From a virus: a DNA stretch of 64,000 nucleotides. The notes below the pieces were generated by a model, which was not told the origin of the DNA, ran no database searches, and saw nothing but the letters and a program-made list of their open reading frames with translations. A program made the position numbers and the translations under genes. Each line of letters opens with the position of its first letter. The stretch's first letter is position 1. Positions 15,442-22,554 of this stretch are shown piece after piece. Location: positions 34,805 through 98,804 of IMG/VR virus record IMGVR_UViG_3300011271_000003; one strand, 5' to 3'.

Positions 15442-15682
15442 ACTCTGACCTCCGTTGTGTAACACAAAAATCTGCCAAAATATATACGCCATCCACCCTC
15501 AGCGTCACCTCACGACGCCTACACCCGTGGCCTCCCGCGGTCCTACAGAAGCTATTCACCTTCATCCTCATGTCAGAAGGACTGAGCAGGCTCTCTTTTT
15601 CGGCATCCGCTACTGTTAGTGTTCCTTCGACAAGCGGTCGTCGACTACGACGAGAGTTATCTGTGACCTGAAACACAGACAA
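15431..15682 (-). CDS. Doubtful hypothetical protein at the edge of the RNA region
   Basis: Open frame ending 11 bp inside the next start, from TTG 15682 or an internal ATG at 15571 (MRMKVNSFCRTAGGHGCRRR). No strong ribosome site is seen. Could instead be the 3' flank of the structured RNA. Confidence 0.3.
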   Translation of the reverse strand: MSVFQVTDNSRRSRRPLVEGTLTVADAEKESLLSPSDMRMKVNSFCRTAGGHGCRRREVTLRVDGVYILADFCVTQRRSEYDP

Positions 15683-15689
15683 TGACTGT

Positions 15690-16706
15690 TGTAACCGGCC
15701 GGTGAATGGGCCAGCGCTTCTGCAGGCGCTTCCTTGTACTGGTCTGGGTCCGATAGCTCACAGCGCCTTCACGTACACCATCGGACCCAGAAACTCCTAA
15801 GTGCCAGGGTGCCGCAGGGGTAGTGGTCACTAGTAACCAGCGCGCGTTACCCCTGCGACAGAGCGGAATCGAACCGTCCAGCATTACGATCTGCCCAAAT
15901 CTGTGTTGTTGTAAGTTCGGGCTCCGGGAGTCCTGTTCCTGGCCGGCTGACAACCGACCGTTACGGAACAGGACTCCCGTGAGGGTTTAGCCCGACGCGC
16001 TGTGCCCTGCACCTCGAAGAGGTGGACGCTCCCTCGCTATTCCTGGCCCCTTGCCAGTCACGGCTACTCACCAGGACTTTTGCGTCCAGCTCACAGCTCT
16101 AGGCACGTCGGCATCCGACACTTTCGTTCGGACCTCACTGCGAGCTGAACGTGGTGGCGCGCTTACCGTATCGTACCGTGCCATCTGTTAGCTGGCACGG
16201 GCATTTAAGGTAAGCGCGCTGTTTACGACCGGCTCCTCAGGGGCTCCTATACTTGCCGCTCGCGCGGGCCTTGCTGAGGACTTACCTGGTTGACCAGCGC
16301 CCGCCATCCCATTGGATGGCGGGCGTATCCAGTTCGAGGGTGGTCAGTGCCTACCGGTCCGTCTTCCCAGAGGGCGGTTCGGGTTCCCCACTCTCTGGGC
16401 GCTCCTTGTCACCGTACTAATCCGTCATGGGACGAGGAGCCTGTCTCTATTGAGTTGTCAAAAGTTATCGGCGGAGCTGCCCCAGCCACCGGCCTAAGGG
16501 TTTCCACGACAGCTCCGCCTTCGGCTCTCCGTCAGCTTTGATCGTGTGCCTGCTCTCAAGGAACTAGCATCGATCTCGAGCTTTTGGCGAACCTAGTCAG
16601 CGGTGGAAGTTTGACCTCCCACCGCCGTCGACCGGTCTCAGCGTGTCGGCGCTGGCCTTGTCGATCCGGCGCTCGGTCAGCGACACCCGACCTGCGTACC
16701 GGAGCG
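15690..16706 (-). ncRNA. Large structured RNA candidate: array of about ten distinct hairpins
   Basis: No gene is convincing on either strand over about 1 kb. Perfect stems, in order: 15744-15754/15780-15790 (11 bp), 15813-15822/15848-15857 (10), 15925-15939/15965-15979 (15), 16157-16167/16209-16219 (11, with an inner 8-bp stem at 16176-16200), 16299-16309/16314-16324 (11, 4-nt loop, flanked by TGACCA/TGGTCA), 16366-16372/16393-16399 (7), 16470-16479/16510-16519 (10), 16600-16606/16619-16625 (7), and an imperfect 12-13 bp stem at 16639-16690. The stems differ in sequence, so this is not a repeat array. A TTCGATT T-arm-like element lies at 15862-15880. Two tRNA-like elements precede it in the transcription direction. 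The setting matches large ornate phage RNAs such as GOLLD or ROOL; identity unproven. Confidence 0.6.
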
Positions 16707-16780
16707 TGGACCAGACGGGGTTCGAACCCGCGACTTTCCCGATGCTAGGCACGTCTGCCTAGACCCGCGCATACTGGCCC
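16707..16780 (-). tRNA. tRNA-like element, anticodon not assignable
   Basis: 74 nt with a 7-bp acceptor stem (GGGCCAG/CTGGTCC plus A) and a T arm GCGGG-TTCGAAC-CCCGT. The middle does not fold into a standard D and anticodon arm: a 6-bp hairpin CTAGGC/GCCTAG with a 6-nt loop lies where the D arm ends. Either a degenerate tRNA or a tRNA-like domain of the neighbouring RNA. Confidence 0.5.
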
Positions 16781-16785
16781 ATCCG

Positions 16786-16886
16786 TGGGTGGGAGGGATT
16801 TGAACCCTCGAGCAGTTTCGCTGGGAGCAGCGACCCCGCGATACTTCCCTAGTATCACCGAACGGCCTCTAGCGGCATACCACCCT
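16786..16886 (-). tRNA. tRNA-like gene with long variable arm (class II)
   Basis: About 100 nt: acceptor GGGTGG/CCACCC, D-stem-like GCCG/CGGT, anticodon stem GATAC/GTATC with 7-nt loop TAGGGAA, long variable stem TCGCTG/CAGCGA, T arm GAGGG-TTCAAAT-CCCTC. The long arm is typical of tRNA-Ser or -Leu, but position 33 is A instead of T and the anticodon (GGG as aligned) does not fit, so specificity is left open. Confidence 0.6.
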
Positions 16887-16934
16887 ACCACCTTACCGAC
16901 GAGAAGGGCATCAGCTCTTACCGTCGGAGGAGGT

Positions 16935-17525
16935 TTATTCAGCCTCGACGACCTCGGAGCCGTCGGTCACTTCGGCCTCTTCCTCCGCCTCGACCGGAAC
17001 GGTCCCTGGCACCTGCACAGCTGCCTTAGCCGTGGTCGTTCCGGAGGCCTTGGCTGCCTTCTCTGCGGCCTTAGCTGCCTTAGCGTCCGCCTTGGCCTGG
17101 TCACGCTCGCCCTTGCGACCCCACCAGGCTACGACCTCAGCGATCACGACGCCAGGCCGAGTGAGAGTAACGCCGTGCTCGCTGACCTGCGGCTCAGCGA
17201 AGGTGTTGCCCTCCGCGTCGTAGTGCTTGACGGGGAACGGGTCGTCCTTGCCCGGTGACTTCACGAAGCCGTACATGCGCTGCGGCTGGAAGTTCGCATC
17301 CACGAACGGTGCGGATGCGCCTTCCTCCTTGTGCGTCTTCAGCCAGTTCAGCGCCTCGATCGGAGTCGAGACACCTTCCGGCAGCTTGTGCTTCGTAGCC
17401 GGGTTCGTGGTACCTGAGGTCGGCTGCGCTGGGACCGCTTCGGTCCCAGCAACCTCCTGCCCGTTGGTAGCAGCTTCGGCCTGTGCTTCCTCGGCCGCCG
17501 GGGCCTCGGTCTGCATGTCAGTCAT
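16935..17525 (-). CDS. Ala-rich protein, conserved phage type
   Basis: 196 residues from ATG 17525 after AGAAAGGAAGAGGGACG. Acidic Ala-rich N-terminus, a central ordered part (STPIEALNWLKTHKEEGAS, RMYGFVKSPGKDDPFPVKHY, VTLTRPGVVIAEVVAWWGRK), then a Lys/Ala helix (AKADAKAAKAAEKAAKASG) and acidic tail. First gene of a unit with its own promoter and directly upstream of the RNA region. Function unknown. Confidence 0.75.
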   Translation of the reverse strand: MTDMQTEAPAAEEAQAEAATNGQEVAGTEAVPAQPTSGTTNPATKHKLPEGVSTPIEALNWLKTHKEEGASAPFVDANFQPQRMYGFVKSPGKDDPFPVKHYDAEGNTFAEPQVSEHGVTLTRPGVVIAEVVAWWGRKGERDQAKADAKAAKAAEKAAKASGTTTAKAAVQVPGTVPVEAEEEAEVTDGSEVVEAE

Positions 17526-17615
17526 TTAACGTCCCTCTTCCTTTCTTAGGACTCTTTACGCCCTAGTGGGCTGGCTAGGCTTCTTGCCGAGCCATGCTCT
17601 TGTTGATATATGAAT

Positions 17616-17645
17616 ATTTTATCGCAGGCTCACTGGGGAAGGCAA
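17616..17645 (-). promoter_or_regulatory. Minus-strand promoter of the shared type
   Basis: TTGCCT (17640-17645) and TAAAAT (17616-17621) with 18 bp between, preceded by AAAAGAATCTCAAAAAACC. Same layout (CCCTTG..., 18 bp, AT-rich -10) as at 23.87, 35.34 and 40.30 kb. It would drive the 16935-17525 gene, the tRNA-like elements and the RNA region. Confidence 0.65.
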
Positions 17646-17702
17646 GGGCTCAGGTACAGGTTTTTTGAGATTCTTTTGGTCCACTATGTAGCTCTTGGTA
17701 TT

Positions 17703-18071
17703 CTATACACACCTACATGGAGAATAGCCGCATGCTTGGCACGGAGCCTTTTGCCCGTTAGCTTTTGCTGATGATATTCGGCTACACGCTCCGCATCCGC
17801 CGTCTGAGCGACGACCAAAGCGCCTAGTATCATGCCCTCTAGGACATACTTGGTGGTCATACAGCATATGACACCGATGACAAAGTGTCACAAAGGTACT
17901 TCGTGTGCCATGAACGTAAGCCCAGTCCTCTGCCCTACTCTGACATCCGCCCTCGCACAGCTGGAGGTACGCCTGTCCGTACCGTGATCGAAGCACGTAG
18001 TGCAGCTCGTTGTACGATTTCCTGGATACCTTAAACGACACGCATTCGTGACTAGCAAGGGTGACCTGCAC
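17703..18071 (-). CDS. HNH-like Cys/His-rich nuclease, paralogue of the 11.9 kb gene
   Basis: 122 residues from GTG 18071 (MQVTLASHECVSFKVSRKSY). Shares the core LCEGGCQSRAEDWAYVHGTR, VTLCHRCHMLYD, RGHDTRRFGRR with the gene at 11876-12289, and ends with CQACGYSPCRCV. Likely the second copy of a mobile HNH-type endonuclease. Confidence 0.7.
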   Translation of the reverse strand: MQVTLASHECVSFKVSRKSYNELHYVLRSRYGQAYLQLCEGGCQSRAEDWAYVHGTRSTFVTLCHRCHMLYDHQVCPRGHDTRRFGRRSDGGCGACSRISSAKANGQKAPCQACGYSPCRCV

Positions 18072-18139
18072 TTTGCTCCTAAGGCTTTTAATCAGGTTTC
18101 TTGTAGCACCTCTTGTATCACTTGGTAACACACAACTCG

Positions 18140-18985
18140 TCAGCACCCGCTGATATTATGGAACTGGGTAAGGGCATCGGTTGTCACCTGGTTCGGGTGA
18201 ACGAACAGCGCGATCGTGAATGCCGCCGTCGTATCTGGGGTCCAGATGTCCACGGTTACGCCAGCCGCCTGGAATGCCCTCACCTGGAATCCCGTGAGGT
18301 AGCCCGTAGCCGCATCCACCTGGGACGAGCCGCCCGCTCCTGCTGCTGTCAGTGGCCAGAACGGGGCGACTAGCAGGTGCGTGCGCTCGCCCGGGTAGGC
18401 CTTGCGCACAGCCGCTAGGCCGGTGACCGAGGTACCGGATACGGTAGTGAACGTGCTGGCCGCAGCCGCCTTCATGACCGCAATGTACGCCGCGAACTCA
18501 GCCGCCGTCCAGCTAGATGATTCCTCGACCTCGACCTTCTCTCCGAGGGTCTTGGCTCGCGCCAGGTATGCTGTCAGCGTCGGTAGGTGTTCGTAGGTCA
18601 GTCCTGAGGGCGGCGTTGTCGAAGTGCCAGGTACCAGGTAAAGCCGCTGAGCCGTTAGTTGTGTAACGGTGTAGTTTTGTGGCGGTCCAGTCAGGTTGGT
18701 AAAGTACTGAAGTGCTGCGCCGTGCATAATGATCGGTACAGGTGACTGGCCTCCACCTGACATGTTGACGTCGGTCTCTACCCACGTCGCTTTGCCGTTC
18801 ACTGAAGCCGCTGTGATCGCGCCAAGACTGTTCTCAGGTAGTCCCCAATACGGGTAGTGAAACCCCATATGCGCTACTAGAGTCGGACAAGTTGCTGTCG
18901 CAGCTTGAACGCCTCCTGGAGGAGGAGGCAGGAGTACAGCTATGGCAGCGAGTGCTGCAATTCCGAAATACTTATGAATCTTCAT
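18140..18985 (-). CDS. Secreted glycerophosphodiester phosphodiesterase-like protein
   Basis: 281 residues from ATG 18985. A signal peptide (MKIHKYFGIAALAAIAVLLP, PPPGGVQAATA) precedes a GDPD fold: VAHMGFHYPYWGLPENSLGA (catalytic His and PEN), WVETDVNMSGGG (metal-binding E-x-D), VPIIMHGAAL (second catalytic His). These TIM-barrel enzymes cleave glycerophosphodiesters and related teichoic-acid-like backbones. The first His is followed by Met rather than Arg, so activity may differ. Exported by the infected cell, it could act on cell-wall or membrane phosphodiesters. Confidence 0.8.
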   Translation of the reverse strand: MKIHKYFGIAALAAIAVLLPPPPGGVQAATATCPTLVAHMGFHYPYWGLPENSLGAITAASVNGKATWVETDVNMSGGGQSPVPIIMHGAALQYFTNLTGPPQNYTVTQLTAQRLYLVPGTSTTPPSGLTYEHLPTLTAYLARAKTLGEKVEVEESSSWTAAEFAAYIAVMKAAAASTFTTVSGTSVTGLAAVRKAYPGERTHLLVAPFWPLTAAGAGGSSQVDAATGYLTGFQVRAFQAAGVTVDIWTPDTTAAFTIALFVHPNQVTTDALTQFHNISGC

Positions 18986-19652
18986 GTCTCTCACCTATAG
19001 GTTCCCAGGCCATAGCCCTCTGCAGATCGGTAACTGGGTAGTCACCGCTGTCCATCCAAGCCAGGAGGTCCTCCCACCTGTACCCCTTCGGGCTCTTTGG
19101 TCCAGTGGTGTACCAGAGGCCGTTAACTCTGACAGCAGCATAGCTGTAGGTCGTGTCCTGAAGAGCAGCTAGGGTTGCAGCGAGAGGACTCTGCGGACTG
19201 CCCCAGGACTTGGTGAACCTGATTACCGTTCCATCTACGGAGTCTGGTCCGTAGCGCTTCTCTCGCTCCTTGTGCCTTGCCAGCACCTCGCCAGCCTGTG
19301 CGATGATTGCTTCGGCTGCCTCTTTCGACATCACCACTTCAAATTCTCCTTCTACTTCGGTTGGGCCTTGTATGTACGGTCTACAAGCGCCACAGTTGGC
19401 TTTGTGAAACTCCACGTCTGACGTAAGCGCGACTGACGCGACTGACGCGACTGACGCGAGGCCGTGCGGGAAGCACTTAACGCACAGACGTTCATCTGAC
19501 GGTGGCTGCGCGTACTGCTTGAGCCACTGCATGTAGATTCGGGTATTACAGGGAGGGATGGTGGAGGCACTGCCTACCAAGTAGGCCAAGTGCCACTTAG
19601 GTGAGACTTGGCTGCTGACTGGTGTCGACCTAACGTAGATCACTAGCGCCAC
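18972..19652 (-). CDS. Hypothetical Cys-containing protein, 226 residues
   Basis: GTG 19652. The first 95 residues have a Cys module (PPCNTRIYMQWLKQYAQ, CVKCFPHG, CGACRPY) interrupted by an ASVASVASVA segment coded by a 9-bp tandem repeat. The rest has a helix (SKEAAEAIIAQAGEVLARHK) and a beta part (YSYAAVRVNGLWYTTGPKSP). Function unknown. Confidence 0.65.
   Translation of the reverse strand: MALVIYVRSTPVSSQVSPKWHLAYLVGSASTIPPCNTRIYMQWLKQYAQPPSDERLCVKCFPHGLASVASVASVALTSDVEFHKANCGACRPYIQGPTEVEGEFEVVMSKEAAEAIIAQAGEVLARHKEREKRYGPDSVDGTVIRFTKSWGSPQSPLAATLAALQDTTYSYAAVRVNGLWYTTGPKSPKGYRWEDLLAWMDSGDYPVTDLQRAMAWEPIGERHEDS
19429..19459. repeat. 9-bp tandem repeat, 3.4 copies
   Basis: The unit GCGACTGAC is repeated in frame inside the 18972-19652 gene, encoding ASVASVASVA on the minus strand. 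Repeat number may vary without disturbing the frame. Confidence 0.85.
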
Positions 19653-19683
19653 CGGAAGTAGGCTGTAGCTGCTAGTACGGTCA

Positions 19684-19845
19684 TTAGTGGTTCCCGTCGT
19701 GAGAGTGGTTTTCCTCTGCCTTTCGCCGAAGTGCGTCCCCTAGGTGGTCGATCTCGATTTTAAGGTAGAGAAGCTCATCCTCCAGGTTTGAAATACGCCT
19801 CTGAGTTTGTGGGTCGATATCGTGTGTGTGCTCTGGTGTTTCCAT
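19684..19845 (-). CDS. Small coiled-coil protein, 53 residues
   Basis: ATG 19845. METPEHTHDIDPQTQRRISN, LEDELLYLKIEIDHLGDALR: clear heptads; His-rich ends. TAATG links it to a 13-codon ORF (MTVLAATAYFRWR, 19643-19684) that leads into the next gene. Confidence 0.65.
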   Translation of the reverse strand: METPEHTHDIDPQTQRRISNLEDELLYLKIEIDHLGDALRRKAEENHSHDGNH

Positions 19846-19854
19846 GCTGTCTCC

Positions 19855-20043
19855 TCACGCCTCCACGTCTCGTGTGCAAAACTCGATTGCTGACCGGAGT
19901 CCCTGCACCTCTGGCATCCGTACGATATGCGGCGACCCTTGTGCTAGGAGGTCTCCGTCTGTCTCTGCGAGATCGTCAATACAGAAACCAACGCAGACCT
20001 TCAGAACCTCGAAGTTCTCGTCTGTCAGAGTGATCTGCTTCAT
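19855..20043 (-). CDS. Hypothetical protein, 62 residues
   Basis: ATG 20043 after GAAAGGGCGTAAT. MKQITLTDENFEVLKVCVGF, CIDDLAETDGDLLAQGSPHI, SAIEFCTRDVEA. Small alpha protein of unknown function. Confidence 0.65.
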   Translation of the reverse strand: MKQITLTDENFEVLKVCVGFCIDDLAETDGDLLAQGSPHIVRMPEVQGLRSAIEFCTRDVEA

Positions 20044-20750
20044 ATTACGCCCTTTCGTACTCTCTGAATATGTTTGCAAGTAGGTGGGATGGCTCTGGTA
20101 TATTTATAGGCTAGACACGTGCATGACCAGAACTCGTCGTCGGTTCCCTTACCCCGCACCCGAATGGTGTACTTGCGCGTCGGATCGGTGTCTGATGGTA
20201 CCTGGAACTCTATCTGTTCGGTCTCCGTCGGCGGCTTGAGTACGTACTTCTGCCGGTCTACAGGCCTCAGCCAGGGAATACCTAGGAGGCTGTAGACGCC
20301 GATCTCTGTGCCGTTGTCTACCTGCTTTCCACTTTGGTCAAACAAGCCATACTGGCTCAGCACTAGTCCTTGCGTAGCCGCTAGGGCCCGCTGTTGAATG
20401 TTAAGTGCTTTGGGGCCGCACAGAAACATCGCGAAGGCGCCTCTTTGTTGTAGCGTGCAGCTCCAGAAGTCTACGTGGATTGAGTCTCCGTTTGCCGTCA
20501 GGTCTCCCTGTGCAATCTTTTCGCCACTACGCTGTGCGACGAAGCTACTAGGAAACTCAAAGTGCGCAAACGTTCCTGTTTCCGTTACAACCATTACGTC
20601 GAGATCGCCTACATCTGGTGCTTGTCGCCTCCAACTACCACCAAGCATCCAGATAGCGCCCTCTGGCATCTCAGCCCTCAGAGCCTCTACAAAAGGCCGT
20701 GTCTCCTCTCTTGTTCGTCTGATCTTACTACTTCTCCACGGCCTACTCAT
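20040..20750 (-). CDS. Pol X-family nucleotidyltransferase fused to a SWIM zinc finger
   Basis: 236 residues. Residues 30-60 carry the polymerase-beta superfamily active site: LGGSWRRQ ... GDLDVMVV (GS then DxD), with a third carboxylate candidate in IHVDFWS near 91-97. The C-terminal 45 residues form a SWIM finger (WSCTCLAYKY ... CKHIQRV; CxC-x(n)-CxH) used for DNA or protein binding. Likely a repair-type nucleotidyl transferase. Located next to the ligase, which supports a gap-filling and sealing pair. Confidence 0.82.
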   Translation of the reverse strand: MSRPWRSSKIRRTREETRPFVEALRAEMPEGAIWMLGGSWRRQAPDVGDLDVMVVTETGTFAHFEFPSSFVAQRSGEKIAQGDLTANGDSIHVDFWSCTLQQRGAFAMFLCGPKALNIQQRALAATQGLVLSQYGLFDQSGKQVDNGTEIGVYSLLGIPWLRPVDRQKYVLKPPTETEQIEFQVPSDTDPTRKYTIRVRGKGTDDEFWSCTCLAYKYTRAIPPTCKHIQRVRKGVI

Positions 20751-21282
20751 CTATCTCTCCAGGGAAGTTGAGAGGACCTTTGTACTCAGGTCCAAAGGTC
20801 TCCATCGCCCACTTATCGTGGGCCCTTGCAGCATCCTCCTCGATTGCGTGGTTTCCTAGGAAGTAAGTGCGCCCTCCATGATAGCCCACTGCTCGCCATG
20901 ACTTGTGCTCCTTAGTGTGGCATACGCCCTTGTACCTCGACGCCTTGCTCGAGGTGGTTGTGCGTGTAACTGCCTGTATAGGCCTTCTGTTCTTCAACTG
21001 GTCTGCATAGGACGCGTACTCTACGTTTCCTCGTTCGTAGTTGCCCTCGTTGTCTGCTCTCTCAAACGTTAGACCTTCCGGCCTTGGTCCCAGCGTCGTG
21101 CTGATGTCAACGACGAACGTGTCGAAGTCGTGCCATTGGTCGCAGACTATAATTCCACGGCCGCCGTAGTTTTTGTACGCTGGGCACTTTGCATTATAGC
21201 ACCTGTACATCATACTGTACCACATACGGTAGTATGGGTTTGTGCTGTGCCGTTCGAAGTCAGAGTCGTAAAAGTTCTTCAT
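20743..21282 (-). CDS. Endonuclease-like protein with AP2 domain
   Basis: 179 residues from ATG 21282. MKNFYDSDFERHSTNPYYRM, YSMMYRCYN, YKNYGGRGIIVCDQW, and LTFERADNEGNYERGNVEYA give the phage HNH-related pattern with NYGGRG. Residues 115-165 are an AP2 DNA-binding domain (YKGVCHTKEHKSWRAVGYHG, FLGNHAIEEDAARAHDKWAM). Probably a homing endonuclease inserted between the ligase and Pol X genes. The longer in-frame start overlaps the ligase gene. Confidence 0.82.
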   Translation of the reverse strand: MKNFYDSDFERHSTNPYYRMWYSMMYRCYNAKCPAYKNYGGRGIIVCDQWHDFDTFVVDISTTLGPRPEGLTFERADNEGNYERGNVEYASYADQLKNRRPIQAVTRTTTSSKASRYKGVCHTKEHKSWRAVGYHGGRTYFLGNHAIEEDAARAHDKWAMETFGPEYKGPLNFPGEIDE

Positions 21283-21301
21283 AAGTCTCCTCGCAGGTCC
21301 C

Positions 21302-22207
21302 TCACAGGTCGATTGGATCCCTCCAGCCAAGGAAGGACGGGTGACGTGGCACGCCGGTGCTTTCAAGCATACCGTGCGGGAGGTACCTGAACTTAACGAT
21401 CTTCCCGGGTAGCTTGTCGCGGTATACCCAAAGAGCTCTACGCTGGGCAAGGTCGAACCCCGTGCCGATCTTGAACCGGATGGTACTTACCCCGTCGCCT
21501 TCCATGAGGTTGACGACTAGTGCTCCCAGCACTCCTCCGGCGCGCTGTCCTGCCTGGTGGCTTGTGTGCTTCGTATGTCCCTGCACGTCCGTGAAGGCTT
21601 CATTCTCGTTACGCATCAATTCTTCGAAGCCGATTACGATTGCCTCAGCGTCGTCGTATCGCTTGAGCTTCAGAAGGTATCCCTCCTTAGCTGTCGAGCG
21701 TCCTTGCTTGTACTGCGCGGAGGGGCTCCGTACGATAATGCCCTCGTAACCCTCGCTGACGTACTTCTCTTCCCAGTGCTCGACCTCCTCCTGGTTCTGA
21801 CACAAAGTTTGCGGGAGAACCTCTACCCACGGAGGCAGCACTGCCTTAAGCTTCTGCAGTGTTTCGAGCCTCAGCGTGTAGGGCGACCTCTGGCTTCCTA
21901 GGTGGTCAAACACCAGGTATCGCAGGTTCGGCACCCCAGTCTGGCTCATGATCCCAGACATCGTTCTGTTGTACACCTCTGGAGCTGAAGGGGGCCCCAC
22001 CACGATCTCCCCGTCGAGAAGCTCCAGTACGTTTCCTGCCTCCTGTACGCAGAGCCTGAGATGTCTGTTCGGTAGCTCCTTCGCTGTTCTGGACATCGGT
22101 CGGCCATGCTCGATGACACACCTGATACCATCGATCTTCGGCGACACGAAGACAGGGTACACCAGCTTGCTGAAGTCTATTTTGCCTGACAGCATTGGCT
22201 TAATCAT
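21302..22207 (-). CDS. ATP-dependent DNA ligase
   Basis: 301 residues. Motif I SPKIDGIRCV (adenylated Lys24), motif III LLDGEIVV, motif IV YEGIIVRSP, motif V LLKLKRYDDAEA, then an OB-fold C-terminal domain (GVLGALVVNLMEGDG, KIGTGFDLAQRR, IVKFRYL). Seals nicks in replication and repair; compact size is typical of phage ligases. Confidence 0.93.
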   Translation of the reverse strand: MIKPMLSGKIDFSKLVYPVFVSPKIDGIRCVIEHGRPMSRTAKELPNRHLRLCVQEAGNVLELLDGEIVVGPPSAPEVYNRTMSGIMSQTGVPNLRYLVFDHLGSQRSPYTLRLETLQKLKAVLPPWVEVLPQTLCQNQEEVEHWEEKYVSEGYEGIIVRSPSAQYKQGRSTAKEGYLLKLKRYDDAEAIVIGFEELMRNENEAFTDVQGHTKHTSHQAGQRAGGVLGALVVNLMEGDGVSTIRFKIGTGFDLAQRRALWVYRDKLPGKIVKFRYLPHGMLESTGVPRHPSFLGWRDPIDL

Positions 22208-22554
22208 CAGTATTCACCCCAGATTCGGATATCTAGATGGAGTACGCCGTTGTTCTTGAGGACGACGCCTATGCGAAACTCGCCTCCGTGTACCGTAGCT
22301 GGGTACGGTGTGCTCATGTACGCCTTGTGGCCGTACGAGTCCCTCGACTCCTCCCAGCCGAGCTTGAGAAGCTTCTGAATGATCTTTTCGGGAGTCTCCT
22401 CGGCCGTGGCATCGTCGTACGCTGGCGCGCTGCGCACTCCACCGTCGGAGTCGCTCCCGGTTAGAACACCGAGCACGTCGGACAGGAAGTCTAGGACTTC
22501 CTGGTTTAGCACGAGGTCTGCGCCCTTGAAGGGCTTCAAGCTGTCGTCGCTCAT
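22207..22554 (-). CDS. Hypothetical protein, 115 residues
   Basis: N-terminal helices (LVLNQEVLDFLSDVLGVLTG), linker, then KIIQKLLKLGWEESRDSYGH, PATVHGGEFRIGVVLKNNGV, a beta pair. Sits between ligase and ParB-like genes. No family recognised. Confidence 0.65.
   Translation of the reverse strand: MSDDSLKPFKGADLVLNQEVLDFLSDVLGVLTGSDSDGGVRSAPAYDDATAEETPEKIIQKLLKLGWEESRDSYGHKAYMSTPYPATVHGGEFRIGVVLKNNGVLHLDIRIWGEY

Noticed and set aside
15862-15925. Third tRNA (or tmRNA 3' half) from GGTTCGATTCC
   Set aside because: No matching 5' acceptor strand or tag-peptide frame; kept only as a T-arm-like element in the RNA region.
16290-16541. Plus-strand ORFs of 60-83 codons in the RNA region
   Set aside because: No ribosome sites, cross several perfect stems and have no protein-like pattern.
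15690-16706. CRISPR array or direct-repeat array
   Set aside because: The hairpins have different sequences and spacing, with no shared repeat unit.
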